Source of the DNA: Ramazzottius varieornatus
Taxonomy: Eukaryota; Tardigrada; Eutardigrada; Parachela; Ramazzottiidae
DNA length: 64,000 nucleotides
Reading direction: 5' to 3'
Assembly: GCA_001949185.1 (NCBI GenBank)
Contig: BDGG01000010.1
Coordinates: 1,373,773 to 1,437,772 of the forward strand
Part shown: piece after piece, positions 10,101-22,797 of the stretch
Position numbering within the stretch: the stretch's first letter is position 1
Layout: each line of letters begins with the position of its first letter
Program-made: the position numbers and the translations under genes
Notes under the pieces: model-generated
Seen by the model: only the letters and a program-made list of their open reading frames with translations
Told to the model about the DNA's origin: nothing
Databases searched by the model: none

Positions 10101-12680
10101 GGTAAGCCGGAATACTCAGTACAGAGCTCGAGAATTTTCGCTTGGGAAGACTCATGGTACTTTTTATAAACCGAGGGGTTTCTGATTGTAGGTGTCCGCC
10201 TTTTGAAGGAATGGGTGGTCAGTCCGTTGTGTCGTATTGCTGACATTGTGGATCGTCAGGAAGCCTTGGCCGACTTGGCGTCGTTCAGAGTCGAGAACGA
10301 TAAAGTGTTCAACTCCACGCTTCAAACTCTGAAGTCTCTTCCCGATCTTGAACGTTTACTCAGCAAGTAAGTCATAGCAGCTGGTTTGGATACAGTATGG
10401 TGCTGCTGTGTTGCACTTGACCACGTTTTGTCTATAGAGTCCACATCGTCGGTTCCGCGAAAAGAAAGCAGATCCACCCGGAAACCAGAGCCAGTATGTT
10501 CGACGAGAAAATCTATGGAAAAAGAAAGATCAAAGACTTCTTAGCCACCATCGCTGGTTTTGAGCGTATAATGTCGCTCGTTCGTGATCTCAGCCGATGT
10601 CTTTCGTTCTCCAAGTACATTTTTCTCTCTAAGGAAATAAGTCCAGCGCGGCCTGAAATGTGAGGTTTACCGTATGCTGTGGCAGGTCTGAGTCTCTGCG
10701 GAAAATTGTGACGATAACGGATCTCAGCGAGAAAGTCGAAGGAACTTTTCCGAACTTGCAGACTGTGCTCGATCGGTTCAAGGTATGTAACTTCCGCTGA
10801 GCACACCGATGCGCCTTTTACGAACTATTTTTCAGCCGTAGTGTCACTTTTGTAGAAAGCATTCGATCCAAGGCAAGCTGAGGAGGATGGTAAGATAGAG
10901 CCGAAGAAGGGCATCGATGAGGTCTACGAAGCTGCCGTACGGGAAGAGAATGAAATGAAAGAACGGCTGGACCAACATCGGGCCGAGATGGAGAAGAAGT
11001 TCAAGTGCCAGGTTCGTGGTCCATTTTAAATGTTTCGGACACTCGGTTCGACCTTGCACGTATCAATGCAATATGGCTTGGTGTTGTGCGTAGATTAGTT
11101 TCTTTCACCAAGCGAGGAACCGGTATCAGATGGAAGTGCCGCTCTCTGCCTGCCAGAAAATGCCAGAGGATTTTGAGCTCAAGTCTACCAAGAAAGGCTT
11201 TCAGCGCTACTGGAGTAAGAAGAGTCCGGTTCTTCTTGAACAGCTAGTTCGCGCCGAAGAGAAACGAGAAGCTGCCGAGAAGGATGCTACACGACGTGTC
11301 TTCGAGCTATTCGACCAGCAGTAAGTACTTACTTTGGTCAACAATTATTTCTGGTCGTGATCATGTGTATTTTTTGCAGTTACTCGGAGTGGATACAAGC
11401 GGTGAGGTGTATGGCTGCTCTAGACGTTCTCCTTTGTCTGGAAGAGTATTCGCACAACCTGCCACAGAGCTGCAGACCTACCTTCAGAGAAGTTTCCGAG
11501 GGACAGAAAGCCTTTATGACTATTCGGGATGGCCGACATCCTCTCGTTGTCACAACCTTTTCCGGCGGTGACTTCATCCCGAATGACACCTACATCGGAA
11601 CAGGCGAAGTAAGTTGCATACTGTAGGCTGCCCTGACGTTGAAGAACCCAAAATGTAATGTTATGTATTGCAGCCTGACGATCCTTCGTATAGCGGTTCC
11701 CTCACTCTCGTCACTGGACCAAATATGGGAGGAAAGAGTACGTTGATGCGTCAAGTCGGCCTGATTGCTGTACTGGCTCAGCTGGTACGTTTTTCCCTAA
11801 GGATGTCCTCGTGTTTGGTTGAAGGTCTCGTAACACATGCCGTTTTGTTCTTGCAGGGCTCGAATGTTCCAGCGTCTTTCTGTGAAATGACGCCCGTCGA
11901 TCGGATATTTACTCGAATCGGGGCCTCTGACAACCTCCTAGCAGGTAAGAGCTCCCTTAATGCGCTTTTTTTATCGTCATAGTTCGCAGCTAAAACTTTC
12001 TGCTTAGGAGAAAGTACTTTCTACGTGGAACTCAGCGAGACCTCCAGTATTCTTCAGCACGCTACGAGCAACTCACTGGTGCTCATCGACGAGCTTGGAC
12101 GAGGTACCGCCACGTTTGACGGAACTGCCATTGCCGCCGCTGTGTTGAAAGATTTGGTGGACCGAATTAACTGTCGAACCTTGTTCTCCACTCACTGTAA
12201 GCTGACGACATTCCCTGCTAGATATATCGTTCCTTGAGGTCTAGCGATAACTTTTTGCAGATCATTCCTTGGTGGATAGATTCTCTGGTCATCCGAACAT
12301 CAAACTCGGACACTTGGTAGGCTTTCGCCTTCAACTGGGCGATATTTAAGTGGCTGTTTACGTAGAGGTTGAGTGAGTGGCTGTTTTTCAAAGGCTTGTT
12401 TGGTCGAAAACGAGAATGATGAAGATCCCACCAAAGAGTCGATAACGTTCCTGTATAAGTTCATTCGTGGAGACTGCCCCAAGAGCTACGGATTCAACGC
12501 GGCGAAGTTAGCTGGGCTGTCAGATACGGTACAGCTCTTGTATTTTGGATGAACGTGCTTGTTTGGTGTTCTCTTTTGAAACAGATTGTTTGTTTCTGTT
12601 GACAGATTGTCAAACGAGCCCACGAATTAGCAGCCAGAATGGAGCGTCTCATGAGTCTCGGTAAGCAGAACGAAGCTTAA
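7171..12680 (+). CDS. MSH6: DNA mismatch repair protein MSH6
   Basis: Twenty-five exons with consistent phases give 1236 residues. Exons: 7171-7606, 7667-7812, 7899-8091, 8153-8237, 8295-8445, 8524-8598, 8676-8805, 8870-9012, 9099-9176, 9239-9310, 9420-9691, 9767-9875, 9996-10101, 10192-10366, 10438-10614, 10686-10782, 10856-11011, 11094-11320, 11380-11608, 11674-11784, 11857-11944, 12008-12196, 12261-12316, 12394-12528, 12606-12680. MSH6 pairs with MSH2 as MutS-alpha, which recognises base mismatches in the nucleus. Near residue 15 is a PCNA-binding box (QRPITAFF), then an acidic linker. [12 protein letters not shown] carries the mismatch-probing Phe-x-Glu. The ATPase has Walker [10 protein letters not shown] and Walker [11 protein letters not shown]. 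The PWWP domain of vertebrate MSH6 is absent. A transposon end lies about 140 bp upstream. Confidence 0.97.
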
Positions 12681-13088
12681 CTCTACCAAGCACTCGACCT
12701 CTCAGCAGTTTAGTTGCTTGAGAGCTCTTGCTGACTTTCGTTTGAAATCTTTCCTTGGAGTGCTTTTGGTCTAGAGTTTTAGAGGGGAAGTGATTTCTGT
12801 TTTACCAAAGATGTAACGCCATACTTGTTAACTGTATTTTGACAAATCGTTCGGCTTTTTGCTGAAGACGAAGCGTGAAATGATTTACCGTATTATATCC
12901 GTCAGCCGAAAAACCAAACTAAAAGCAAAAAGTACAAAAGCTACTCTGAAACATCTTTTGAACGAAGAATAATGAAAAATTTAGGTGGGTTGACTTGATG
13001 ACTAGGAACCACATCTCGCAACAGCAAAAATAGGGAACCGGCAGTAAATTGGAATCCGACCAAGAGAGCTTCGAAGTTCGGACTCCTG
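12681..13088. other. Short spacer between convergent genes
   Basis: This holds the 3' ends of MSH6 (plus) and the Unc-4 gene (minus), transcribed towards each other. I see no further gene or structured element. Confidence 0.6.
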
Positions 13089-15026
13089 TTAGGGTCTTAG
13101 ACCTTTGCCAGTTCCAGCTGAACTCAAGAGGGCGTCTATACTGAAAGAAGTAGTAGTTTTCGGCCGCTGCTCTGACAACTTCTGTGATGGTACCAGATCG
13201 TGAACAACATCGAGGGAGTCCGCGGAGGATGATGCTTCCGAGTTCCAAGTTCCGAGTTCCAAGTTTCGAGAGGGCGACAGCGGCGTCTTGGCTTCTCCGC
13301 GATCGGACGCTGCAATACAGTACATTCCTCCCGAACGCATCTTTTTGATTTCTCGTTGCGTTTGTTTTAAGCGTTTCTTTTCTAGGCGTTCTTTTTCCCG
13401 TCGTTGACGTTCCTCTTCAGAGATGGGCTCACCGCTGCATGTCTGCGGATGGGCGTTATGCGCGGGTCGTCCGGGACCTTTTCGGGTGTTTTCCTTCTTT
13501 CTCCATTTCGCTCGCCGATTCTGGAACCAAACCTACCAAAGGAAGCAAGTTAAAGACTTTCTTTATTTTTTTCTAATCGGTCAGGAAGGTGTCTAGACCG
13601 AACAGAAAAAATCCGCGCGATTTTGAATGCATCTGCATACATGGTAACCGTGCCAGTCATGTAGCATGGCGTATGCAGGTACGTGAAAGAACGTTTACGA
13701 CGACGGGTTTGCTTGATGGCATCTCTGATCACCTTTACTGGTGATTCAACAGTTAAAATATTCCGGAAATCGTGTAAAGCTTGACTTATGTTTGAGTAGG
13801 AGCGTAACAAGGGGAAGGACAAATCGATAAGTCAGTAGATTTCGTGTTTAACGTGGGCAGAATAGCTTATGACATTCATGACGTCATGTCGCATATTGCG
13901 CGGCAAGTTCAAGTCCTTAGGGACGGAAATAGTAGATGAATTAAATGATACATCACGGACTTATTATCATAAACGCCAACTGTGGAGAATAGCTGTTGCC
14001 TTATTCATACCAATCATTTCGGACAAACGAAGCTTTGTCATGAATTCCGTTACAAGTTAATTGCTAATTTCCTCTTTACGCAGTTGCAGTGGTTTTGGAA
14101 GGTTACGTACGTGCAGGTTGACTTTTCGATTAGCTAGTGTCGTAACCGGATACGCCCACGCGTTACTGGCGACCTTATGCTCAAAATTTCAATTCGAAAA
14201 ATTCTTTTTCTTTTGGAAAAAAGCAATGCATAAGAGCAATCGAGCAAGAAACGCGCAATGAAGAAATGAACAGAATTAAAGAGTTCGGTAAGAAATTGGA
14301 CTTTGCGGCTCGCCTGAAAATTCATTTACTACCGATCGAAGGTATTTTCAAGATTCACAATAAGAAATATGTTCCAGACTTTTAAGCCATGAAGAACGCC
14401 TTTCAAAAGGTTGCAACTTCAAACAAGCTTGAAAGTATACCTGAACGCGACTTTCAGCAAGGTCGAGGCGAAGAGCGAGGGCTTCTCGCATGAAGATGTC
14501 GGGATAGTGCGAACTCTCGAATGCCCTTTCTAACTCTTGTAGTTGCCATCCTGTGAAGTTCGTTCGTGTCCGTCGACGCTTGCTCGCGTCGTTTTCTGTA
14601 AACAAAATACCGATGGTGTTACAGAAAACTGACTACTGTAGTTTTAAGGGAACCTCGCTTACCATCTTCAGCAATGGATTCAGCGTCCGCTCTGCTCTTC
14701 GCTTCCTCGTTAGTTGACTCACTCCGATTGGGGTAAGCAATACTTCTGTGATCTCCATAACTCATAATGGCTTGATCGGTCAAGAAACTGTTTTTAGCGT
14801 CTGGAGACCCAAGGGACTTCCGCCCGTTGGCAAAGTTCGCTGCAAGTCGGGCATTGTGCAACTGGACCATCCACGAATTCGGCTGAAGTGCAAAGGTTGA
14901 TGCATGAGGAACTGTGTCCGGGTGGACTCCGAAAGGCGGAACACCACACAGCGGCAGGAAGGGGAAATTTCCGCGGAATGCGTGGAAAGGTCGCTCCATT
15001 TCCCCGTTGGGAAAGAATGCAGGCAT
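13089..15026 (-). CDS. unc-4: Unc-4/UNCX-class paired-like homeobox transcription factor
   Basis: Three exons on the minus strand (15026-14663, 14595-14441, 13532-13089) with matching phases give 320 residues. The homeodomain (about residues 128-187) begins [20 protein letters not shown] and continues into SRVQ | [14 protein letters not shown] across the second intron. The GWQLxELE and [17 protein letters not shown] segments are typical of Unc-4/UNCX. The tail contains [10 protein letters not shown], an engrailed-homology-1-like motif expected to recruit a Groucho co-repressor, as in Unc-4 proteins. Known family role: repressor specifying neuron identity. The ATG at 15026 is the first in frame; an upstream non-coding exon is possible. 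Intron 2 contains a hairpin repeat (13629-13686). Confidence 0.93.
13629..13686. repeat. Hairpin repeat family A, copy 1
   Basis: A 58-bp inverted repeat, GCATCTGCATAC ... GTATGCAGGTACGTGA, inside an intron of the Unc-4 gene. Its interior shares CTGCATACAT..AACCGTG with copy 2 at 33747-33806, so this is a dispersed family rather than a chance hairpin. Confidence 0.65.
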
Positions 15027-18000
15027 TATTCAATGGCGATAAAAAATGTTCAAATCATTCGACAGACAATAGTGTTGTGATTTAATTGTGGATCATTTAG
15101 GTCTCGGAAAGGCTTGGGGGAGATGGATGGGATGAGAAACGGATAGGGAAGAGCCGATGGAGACGGTAGCGAGGTAAGGGGAACGGCAGAATGATTTCTT
15201 CATGCGTTGAATGGTGTCGCCAAACGGTCGTTGAATTGGCAATGATGAAGTGACATTCCGATGCGAGACGATTCGGTACGATGGGTGTAATTGATAACCG
15301 AGACTGGTTAGAGATGCGACGGTACTCGAGAAGCGAAGGCTCGTTGCAGGCTTCTCAACCAACCGAACCAGTCGAAGGATCAGAAAATGACAAGTGGCGG
15401 ATTATTTCGTGATTTGAGCCTCAGCTTTGGTTCGAAGAAAGAAAGTGGCGGAATTGAATTATTCGGCTAATGTGACAACCATCTATTAAACCTCTTGGTG
15501 GAAAATGCTATTAAAATGATAATCGGAGGGTGGAACCCTCATTTGGCACATCAAAGTAGAAACCGGGGTACTTTCGCGTAACACTTCGAACACAGAAACT
15601 ACGGTTTCTATCTAAGTGGTGTTGCATGCAGTTACTCGATCCGTCGATCGGTACTGTTCCGGTGCACGATTGGGCGCCGGCAAATGGGAAGAGGTGGAGT
15701 TGAATGTCAATATTTGTCAGTGTTTAATTAACTTGTCACAATAAACGCGTTGTATCCAATAATTGCTAAGCGTATTTGTACTGGCTCAAAAATCAACTTG
15801 AGCTCCAGCTGCATAAGCTCTGGCTCCTTTCTTCCTGGCCCTATTTTGATTGGAGGCCGGCCGCTCCCTATCCCACTGCGGTCAAAGCATACCGGACAGT
15901 ATCGCTGGACATTGGATGTGCTTGTGTCTAGCAAAGCGCTTGTCCGCCACGCGGCGTGAACGTACGCCAGTGTTATGGCTGGTAGCCGCATAACGCTTCC
16001 CTTTAGACTCGTCCAGATTTTAGAATGCCTAATCAGGAAGTTGAGATGACTATTTACCGCTTGAACTGCAAAATTAACAGTTCATGTCTTTGAAAACTCA
16101 TCATGCGGCCTTTTCATGGAGCAACTTAGACCGTCCCATTTGAGTTCGTGGGAGAATCCTGTCACGATGATTCTGTTTAAAAATGCTTTCAAAATACCTG
16201 CAGGATAACTGTGATAAGTTCTTCCGTCTTATCGGTACAAATCTCAAATGAGGCCGGCGTTTCTTTGTGTGGTGAAACATCAATCTGTTTATGACTCTGC
16301 TAAATTGGCGGTCCTTTGACCGGCGTTGAGTGCTTATTAAGGTGTTAATTGGCTCCACAAAGAACCATTTCGAAGACGGAAACGTTGTTTACAATGACAC
16401 AATTAGCAAGGTTTCCTCGATTTCTTGGTAATTAATTAGACCCTACCGTCCCCCACATACAGTGTACTGTATTACTGGAGGTTAGAGTATGCATGGGCGG
16501 AAGTCTGATCATGAAGAGGTGACATACCGTTTGTCCGAGATTTCGCTCTTTAGTATCGTGTTCTGGTTGAATCGTTATTAGCAAGAAATTGCGATTTACG
16601 ATATATCGAACTCGTAGCTTAGGACTGACTGAGTGAGCTCCGGACTCTCAAGTGAGTATTTACGGTAATCATCTTCGTCGCAGCTGTCGATGCTGCGCAG
16701 TTCTGTTAATGTCCCTCATAATCCCTATTTGATTGTTTTATTTTTATATATCCTGTGGCGGTGCACATATATCACCAATTTGGCAAGCTGACCCCTTCTT
16801 AATTTGTTTGAAAAGTCATTCAAAAGCCATTTCGGAGTACCACGAGTTCCACGCCCAAACTTGATGGTCCGAGTTAGATTACTAGTGGTTCAGACCGGAA
16901 CATACGGTGACGTTCATTCTAAAAACTCTGGAAACAACAATTAAACGATTCTTACCAGACTTATATCCAGGAGCAGAATTCGGTTTTGTTATGGAACTAC
17001 TAATTACTTTCGTGGACCACATATCGGAATAAGTGATTAAGAAAATCTGTCCGGGTGACCCGGAAACGTTATCCAGTATAAATCAATGTTGTGCATTTAT
17101 GACAGATTTTTGGGTAATGATGTTTGACGGTCCGTATCGGGCGATGGAATGAGTTTGGAGAGCAATAGCCATGAAAAAGCGGATGGAATATGCAAACGAT
17201 ATTAATTAGGCATTACATGGCGCTCAGCGGGCCAGCTGCGTCTCCCAACAAGCTTTTATTATTATAAGCAGACGATATCAATCGCCCCTTAAAAATGAAG
17301 GCGGACAAATCTGGTGGTATTTGGGTCAATTCTATTCAACGCCCCGACATGACGCAAATATTTTCCGACAGTCCGTCATGGATAGTCTAATGTTTTGCTG
17401 ATACCGCTTGGGTTCACAGAGGTCACCGCTAGGGGAAAACAGCTATCTACCGCGCACCTGCGTACTGTTCAGCTATACTATGCACTGCGTTCAGTGTATG
17501 CAGGCCTTCGGAACCAGCGCGTTCATAGTGATGATATTGCGATTTCTTCCTGGTCGATAATTGGCCAGAATATAACCTTGAGAAGTTGTCAGCCCACTCA
17601 CGTTTTTGAATTAGTGAGTATTTTGACTGCGGAATACGAGACGGGAGTATAAAGGGCCACTTGTGAGGAGGTGACATTGCATTGGCGTAATGATATACCG
17701 TTGCGCGCGTGAGAGCGGTAATGTGTTTGAGATGGATGGAAAGAGGAGTAAATAATCCCCTGTTTGACTTTAATTTTCTGGAGAGCTTGTTGAATTACAG
17801 GGGATTTCCGGCTGAAGAAAATTGCCTCATGAATGACCGAGGATGAGAAGGGCAAACTGCTGCGAAACGTATCAGTGCCGACCGAAGAAAGACGGGTTCG
17901 TGTCAATAGATTGCCGAGAGCCGGAAAAGATACTGGAGAGTACCGGGGAGAATTGAATTGGATTTTGAGTGCTGATCTAATCGATGATTAAAGATCGTTG

Positions 18001-19708
18001 AACATTACCTCGGGCTGGCGATTGCGCGCCGCTTAATCGTTGTTATTCTTGCTTAACAAATTCCATCTGGGGACTTTTTATTGATGGCGTTTGCTCTCAT
18101 TTAATCAAATGCAGTCATTGATCGTCTATCCTCCGCCGTTCCAATCGATACATCACCGTAAGATCCCCGCATTCTACGACCAACGTTTTTATGACGGCGA
18201 GATATTTTTAAATTCTAAAGTGGAATGGGGAATCTCGGAAAGAATTGGCGCGTCGGTCGAATAAAAACCAGGGTGATCTTACTGTTAGTTCTGGTTGAAT
18301 TACCCTGATTTCTGTCTGAAGGGTCCACACAGGACCGACGGGTGCGCCATTACAGTCTTCCACCATGCGAATAAGAAAGCTGGAGGCTTTTGCAGGAAGG
18401 ATTGATTTTTCAGGCAATTTATTTCGTGTGTTCGATAGTGATCGAGGGAGTGAAGTGCAACCGATCGTTAATTCGAAGACTTTCAATCGAGAGACCATCA
18501 ATTTTGTTAAAATGACTGCGCCGAGTCATGTCAAGACGTTAAGGGTGAAATTATACTTTTCGATCTTGCGTTTTAATTTAGTCAAATAAATAAGGTTTGA
18601 GATTGTCAGCCGACAGCCTCTAGATTGTCTCGTCGCACAACTGACGGAACGTTGATGCCGACTTTCACAAAACCGCCCACTGTTCTTGTACAGGCTCGGA
18701 AGTTTAATCGGCCGACGCAGCACTAAGGAAGTAATTATTGGGCGAGTGAAATGGAAGAGTCTGCGGATGCGAGCGCCAAGTGTGATAATTGCTGGTTAAA
18801 GACCTTGTCATCCCAATAGGCTTCTTAAATCTATTCCGTTAATAATGACAGGTTCATCGTACCAAAATTTGATATATCTATTACACTTGTCTTGTTCCCG
18901 GCTCACTTGTGCTCGACAATTATCAGTATATTGCGGTAGCTATCCCACATTCACTGCCACGCACTTCCAACTGTGATGACCTTTCTATATGTGCGAAAAT
19001 AGCGCGCGTGGTCGTATCATAAGATAGTTGCTTATCGTGCTTTGTTCTTGACCAAACAGACTTCGGAACTTGCTGACGTCGGCAACGATTTCTCACCACA
19101 CACATACATTTCTCTTTTGTTCTTGGCTCGCTGTATTTTGCAGGGACCTTTAGTAAATATAATACTGAGTCTGCAACAGGGTCTAAAAGCAACAGAATAC
19201 CTTTCTCTTCTCGACACAAAACGCACGGACGGCATTAACAGCACAAAACACGGTAAAACATGCACGCACGAAAAACCAGTACTCTGTGACATCCTTGTCG
19301 ATCGCGATGTTTGTTACGTGAGGAACCGGTTGTGCTGGTACTACGGGCCGTCGTCCACGGCTAGCTTACACATATTCCGGCCTAATATCCGCGCATACTT
19401 CAGCCGGAAACCGTAAAACTATAGTCGTTTCCGCTGAACTACATACTTCTTGTGACGGCTCTTTACATCGTATCCGCGGAAGGAACTTCTATCTGGCAAG
19501 CAAAGTAATGGCTGCCTCGAGGAACACATAAGACGTAAAGGAAACTTGCTCGCAGTACGAACAAGGAAACAGTGAAAACTTACTCGCATGCCAGAAAACA
19601 GGCAGAGGCTTATGTACTGAAATAAATAACAAGTGTCGCTTGAGCGAATTCCGATCGGAAAGTCAAGTAAAGCAATCATGGCCCCAGTGATGGTTATAAA
19701 ACTATGAC
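15027..19708. other. 4.7 kb non-coding region upstream of the Unc-4 gene
   Basis: No coding exon chain is recognisable on either strand. The few open frames over 80 codons (for example 19042-19416 plus and 17598-17906 minus) look random. It is the longest gene-free stretch in this compact region and lies 5' of a developmental homeobox gene, so it plausibly contains the enhancers of that gene. This is inference from position only. Confidence 0.5.
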
Positions 19709-20611
19709 TTATCTCCTTCCAACAACGTTGTTTACAAGTTGACCAGTAATGTTCTTGGTCTCCTTCAAGGAGTTACCCCATGCACCAGCTATCTGATGTC
19801 CTGCTTGCGCAAATGAAGAACCGATGACCACAGTCCTGTTGACTACGTTTTCCGCCACCTGTCAGAGAAAACAGCGATGGTGAAGTCCGCTATACACGAC
19901 TAGGAATAAAAACGTAAGCTCACTTGAACAACGGGGCGAACCACAAACGCAACGCCTGCAACTACAGGCCGTACCACGTTGGCGACCCCTTCAACAGCAG
20001 TGTCCACTCCAAGACCGATCAGGTTACCAGCAGAGTCTCGAATGGCCTATAAAAAATTATGCAAGCATCTGACAGTTCAAACACACAACACGATAATGAG
20101 GTAAAACCATCCAGCATTACTGTCAACTTGCATAAACTTACCTCCAACCCTCCCGCGAACTGTTGGCCGATCTCCGATAGAGTGGTCGGACGACGACGCG
20201 CATTCGAAACGACGTTTGGTGCGCCGCTTACAGGTGACGGACGAGAATTAGGAATGGGTTGCTAAAAAGAACAAGCCTAAGGTACCACATACGGTAGTAA
20301 CGGTAGATAGGTTGATGAAGGTTTCCGCTTACCGGAACTTCCGGCTGACTGGTCGCGGTGGCGATGACGGTTACCGGTCGAGGTCCTTCCGGGTTGACTG
20401 CTGGATTTACCCCGTTGCTGCCATCTTGGTTCCCCCCGACGACGGGCAGGACACTGGAGTCATCGCGCAACGGCCCGTTTTCGGCAGGAGCATCTCGCAC
20501 CGCAGGAGGATGACTGTCTTGCGCACTGCGTACGGCGGGAACTGCACTGAAAACCGAGCAGGATATCGCGAAAAGGATCACAGCAATGGCGTATACGACG
20601 TTCGACATCAT
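19709..20611 (-). CDS. Small secreted Val/Ala-rich helical protein, copy A
   Basis: Four exons (20611-20333, 20261-20142, 20046-19924, 19858-19709), all phase 0, give 223 residues. The first 25 residues form a signal peptide (hydrophobic core VVYAIAVILFAISCSVFSA). Residues 30-100 are Pro/Ala/Ser-rich and probably disordered. The rest holds amphipathic helix segments with repeated NVVRPVVAG / VVRPVVQVA / NVVNRTVV motifs. There are no cysteine pairs, enzyme motifs or known domain. The neighbouring gene at 21519-22099 has the same plan and a matching VANVVAPVVRP motif, so the two are tandem paralogues. Extracellular or vesicular function is inferred from the signal peptide. Stress-protective secreted helical proteins known in tardigrades are a tempting comparison, but I see no sequence match to the known classes. 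Confidence 0.7.
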
Positions 20612-21518
20612 TTTTCTGGAAGAATCACAGTCGACAGCTTGAGCACAATTTTGGAAATAGGCTTGTGAGCGATTACGACTACGTTTGTAGAAATGATGAG
20701 TTTCTGCAGCAGATGTCTAGTTCCGTCCCAACCTATAAGTACAATGTTGTCACCTGCATGGTTTCATGTTTGTAAAGACTTGACTCACCCAGCAAAAAAC
20801 AAGTTTATCGTGATTCACCTTGATTTAGTTAGACGCTTCCGCGGAAAACAAGCTTCAGCTGACGTCGACCAGTTGTTTGTTCCAACAAGCCTTTCACGTG
20901 GAGTAGAATAGACGTAAGACGTTATAAGTTACTCCACTTCGCTCCGGAAAAAACAGCAAAGAAATTTACAACTCTACTCATACAAACAATCGCGTTCAGT
21001 GCGAAAGGTAACCCAGGCGGAATTGCACTCCTATAAAAAGCAATGTGAATGGAGGAGAAACTGAAATGTGGGAAAAATCAGCGACGAACATAGTATAGCC
21101 AGTGGTCGAAGCTAACTCAGCTCGGACCTCATAGGGACAAACTCAAGGCTGTGCTGGGCGGCCATAAGCTTACAGAAATAATCGCCGGAACTCTGAAGTC
21201 ACACAGTCTCTAGTTCGATCTGTGTATAAAGATTCGGCGTTCTAGGATGTACCCATAAGAATCGCATCCCTAGCTTATGGTTTTTTTATCTGACTACACG
21301 ACCTGTCTCGTTTGGAATTTTCTCAGTACTCGCCGTACCCATGAAATCGGACAGAATAAAGTTTCAAAGAAGTGAAACGAATACAGCCAGAACTTAAACT
21401 AACGAAAATCACGTGGCCAGAACTGCTCAAAATAAAATCCAGAGTTTCTGGACGAACGTCTGCTTCGCCAACGTACTGCCAGTGCCAGGAATATCACATA
21501 AAGCGAATCTCAAAATCT
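20612..21518. other. Spacer between two secreted-protein genes
   Basis: It contains the promoter and 5' region of the downstream minus-strand gene (start 20611). Both neighbours are on the minus strand. No other gene is visible. Confidence 0.5.
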
Positions 21519-22099
21519 TCAGGCGGGTGCGTTCCCCTTGAAAGCCTCCTTTATCTTTAGCGCTCCTTCTCCCAGAGCTGCTCCGACTCCACCAGCAGCT
21601 TCCCCGAAAGCCTCTCCAACGGCGACTATGGGTCGAACCACGGGAGCGACAACGTTAGCAACAGCCTGCAAAGCAGAAACACCTTGCTGTTAATGCAGTT
21701 TAAACCGCGCAACTTCATCTGGGTATGCCAAGCTAAAACTGCAACGTACGCGAAACCGATCGGTTTCTTCTCTTACCTGCGCTCCAGCGCCTACAACTTG
21801 GGCAGCTGAACCCCCAATCTGCTTTATCCCTGACGTGAATTGTTCTCTGGCTCCGTGAAGAGATGGTCCAGCATCGGCACTATCCGCGTTTGAATTTGCG
21901 ACTGCTGGTTGGGCAACAGCTGGCGCACTTCCGGGTTGGGGGGCTGCTGTCGCTTGTTGAGCCACCGGAGCACTTTGGCTCACCTGTCGGATCCAACAGA
22001 ACATTCCGAAGACACAGACTTTGGTAGCATCTGAATAGTTTTACTTACACTGCACAACCAGGATATTCCAATAACGATTAGCGCCAGACGAGAATCCAT
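21519..22099 (-). CDS. Small secreted Val/Ala-rich helical protein, copy B
   Basis: Three exons (22099-22049, 21983-21777, 21665-21519), all phase 0, give 134 residues. Exon 1 is almost entirely a signal peptide (MDSRLALIVIGISWLCS). Exon 2 has an Ala/Pro/Gln/Ser-rich low-complexity part and then a Gly/Ala helix (SGIKQIGGSAAQVVGAGAQ). Exon 3 encodes AVANVVAPVVRPIVAVGEAF and ends with a Gly/Ala-rich amphipathic tail. Exon boundaries and the VANVVxPVVRP motif match copy A at 19709-20611, which is longer by one exon of similar character. No known family was recognised. Role unknown; the predicted protein is secreted. Confidence 0.7.
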
Positions 22100-22797
22100 C
22101 GTTGATGTGGAGAAGGACTACGGGACGGAATTGACGAGATCACCAACACGAATACTGTTATCTTCTGACTTCACGAAACTGCTTGAAAGAAAGCTGAAGA
22201 CTGCGAAGTAAAGACTAAATGCAGCCCAGAGATGTCTGATAGAGATTGTGAACGAGGAAGAGTACTGTTTAGCCAGCAGCAACTTCAGTCACCTTCTTAC
22301 CACTATTGCGCCTAATTATCAGGCAGAAACGAATGGGTATAATCGTGAATAGGTATGAACAACAAAGCAAAATGTTTCCGAATGCCATCTCAACAACCAC
22401 TCGCTTAATTGAGCAGTTGCAAGTGTTCTGAATTCAAGCGAAGTACGAGTACCAATGCATTGTGTGCGCGCTAGTTGATATTTCACGGGTGGAATTTACC
22501 GTAAGTTTGCAAACCGGTTTCTGAGAAGTTCGCCCAGTAACTACGCCTTGCGTACTGAAAGTACGAGTAGTGAAACCTTTACTCGTTTTACAGATTTCAA
22601 TCTCGCGCAGTAATCAAACCAGAGAATAGAAAGACATACGATTGATCCATAGTTGAAAACTCATTGGAAGCAAACATGCAATGTGTACGTATAAAACAAG
22701 CTTCTGATGCCTAAAAACATGAAGACCTCATCTCGAGACCCAAGTCATCATGTAAAATTGGTTCCCGCCTTTATGAATTGTCAGACTGTAGGGCCGC
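22100..22797. other. Spacer upstream of secreted protein B
   Basis: This 700-bp stretch separates the start of secreted protein B from the 3' end of the alcohol dehydrogenase gene, both on the minus strand. No coding exon is seen; it probably contains the protein B promoter. Confidence 0.5.
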
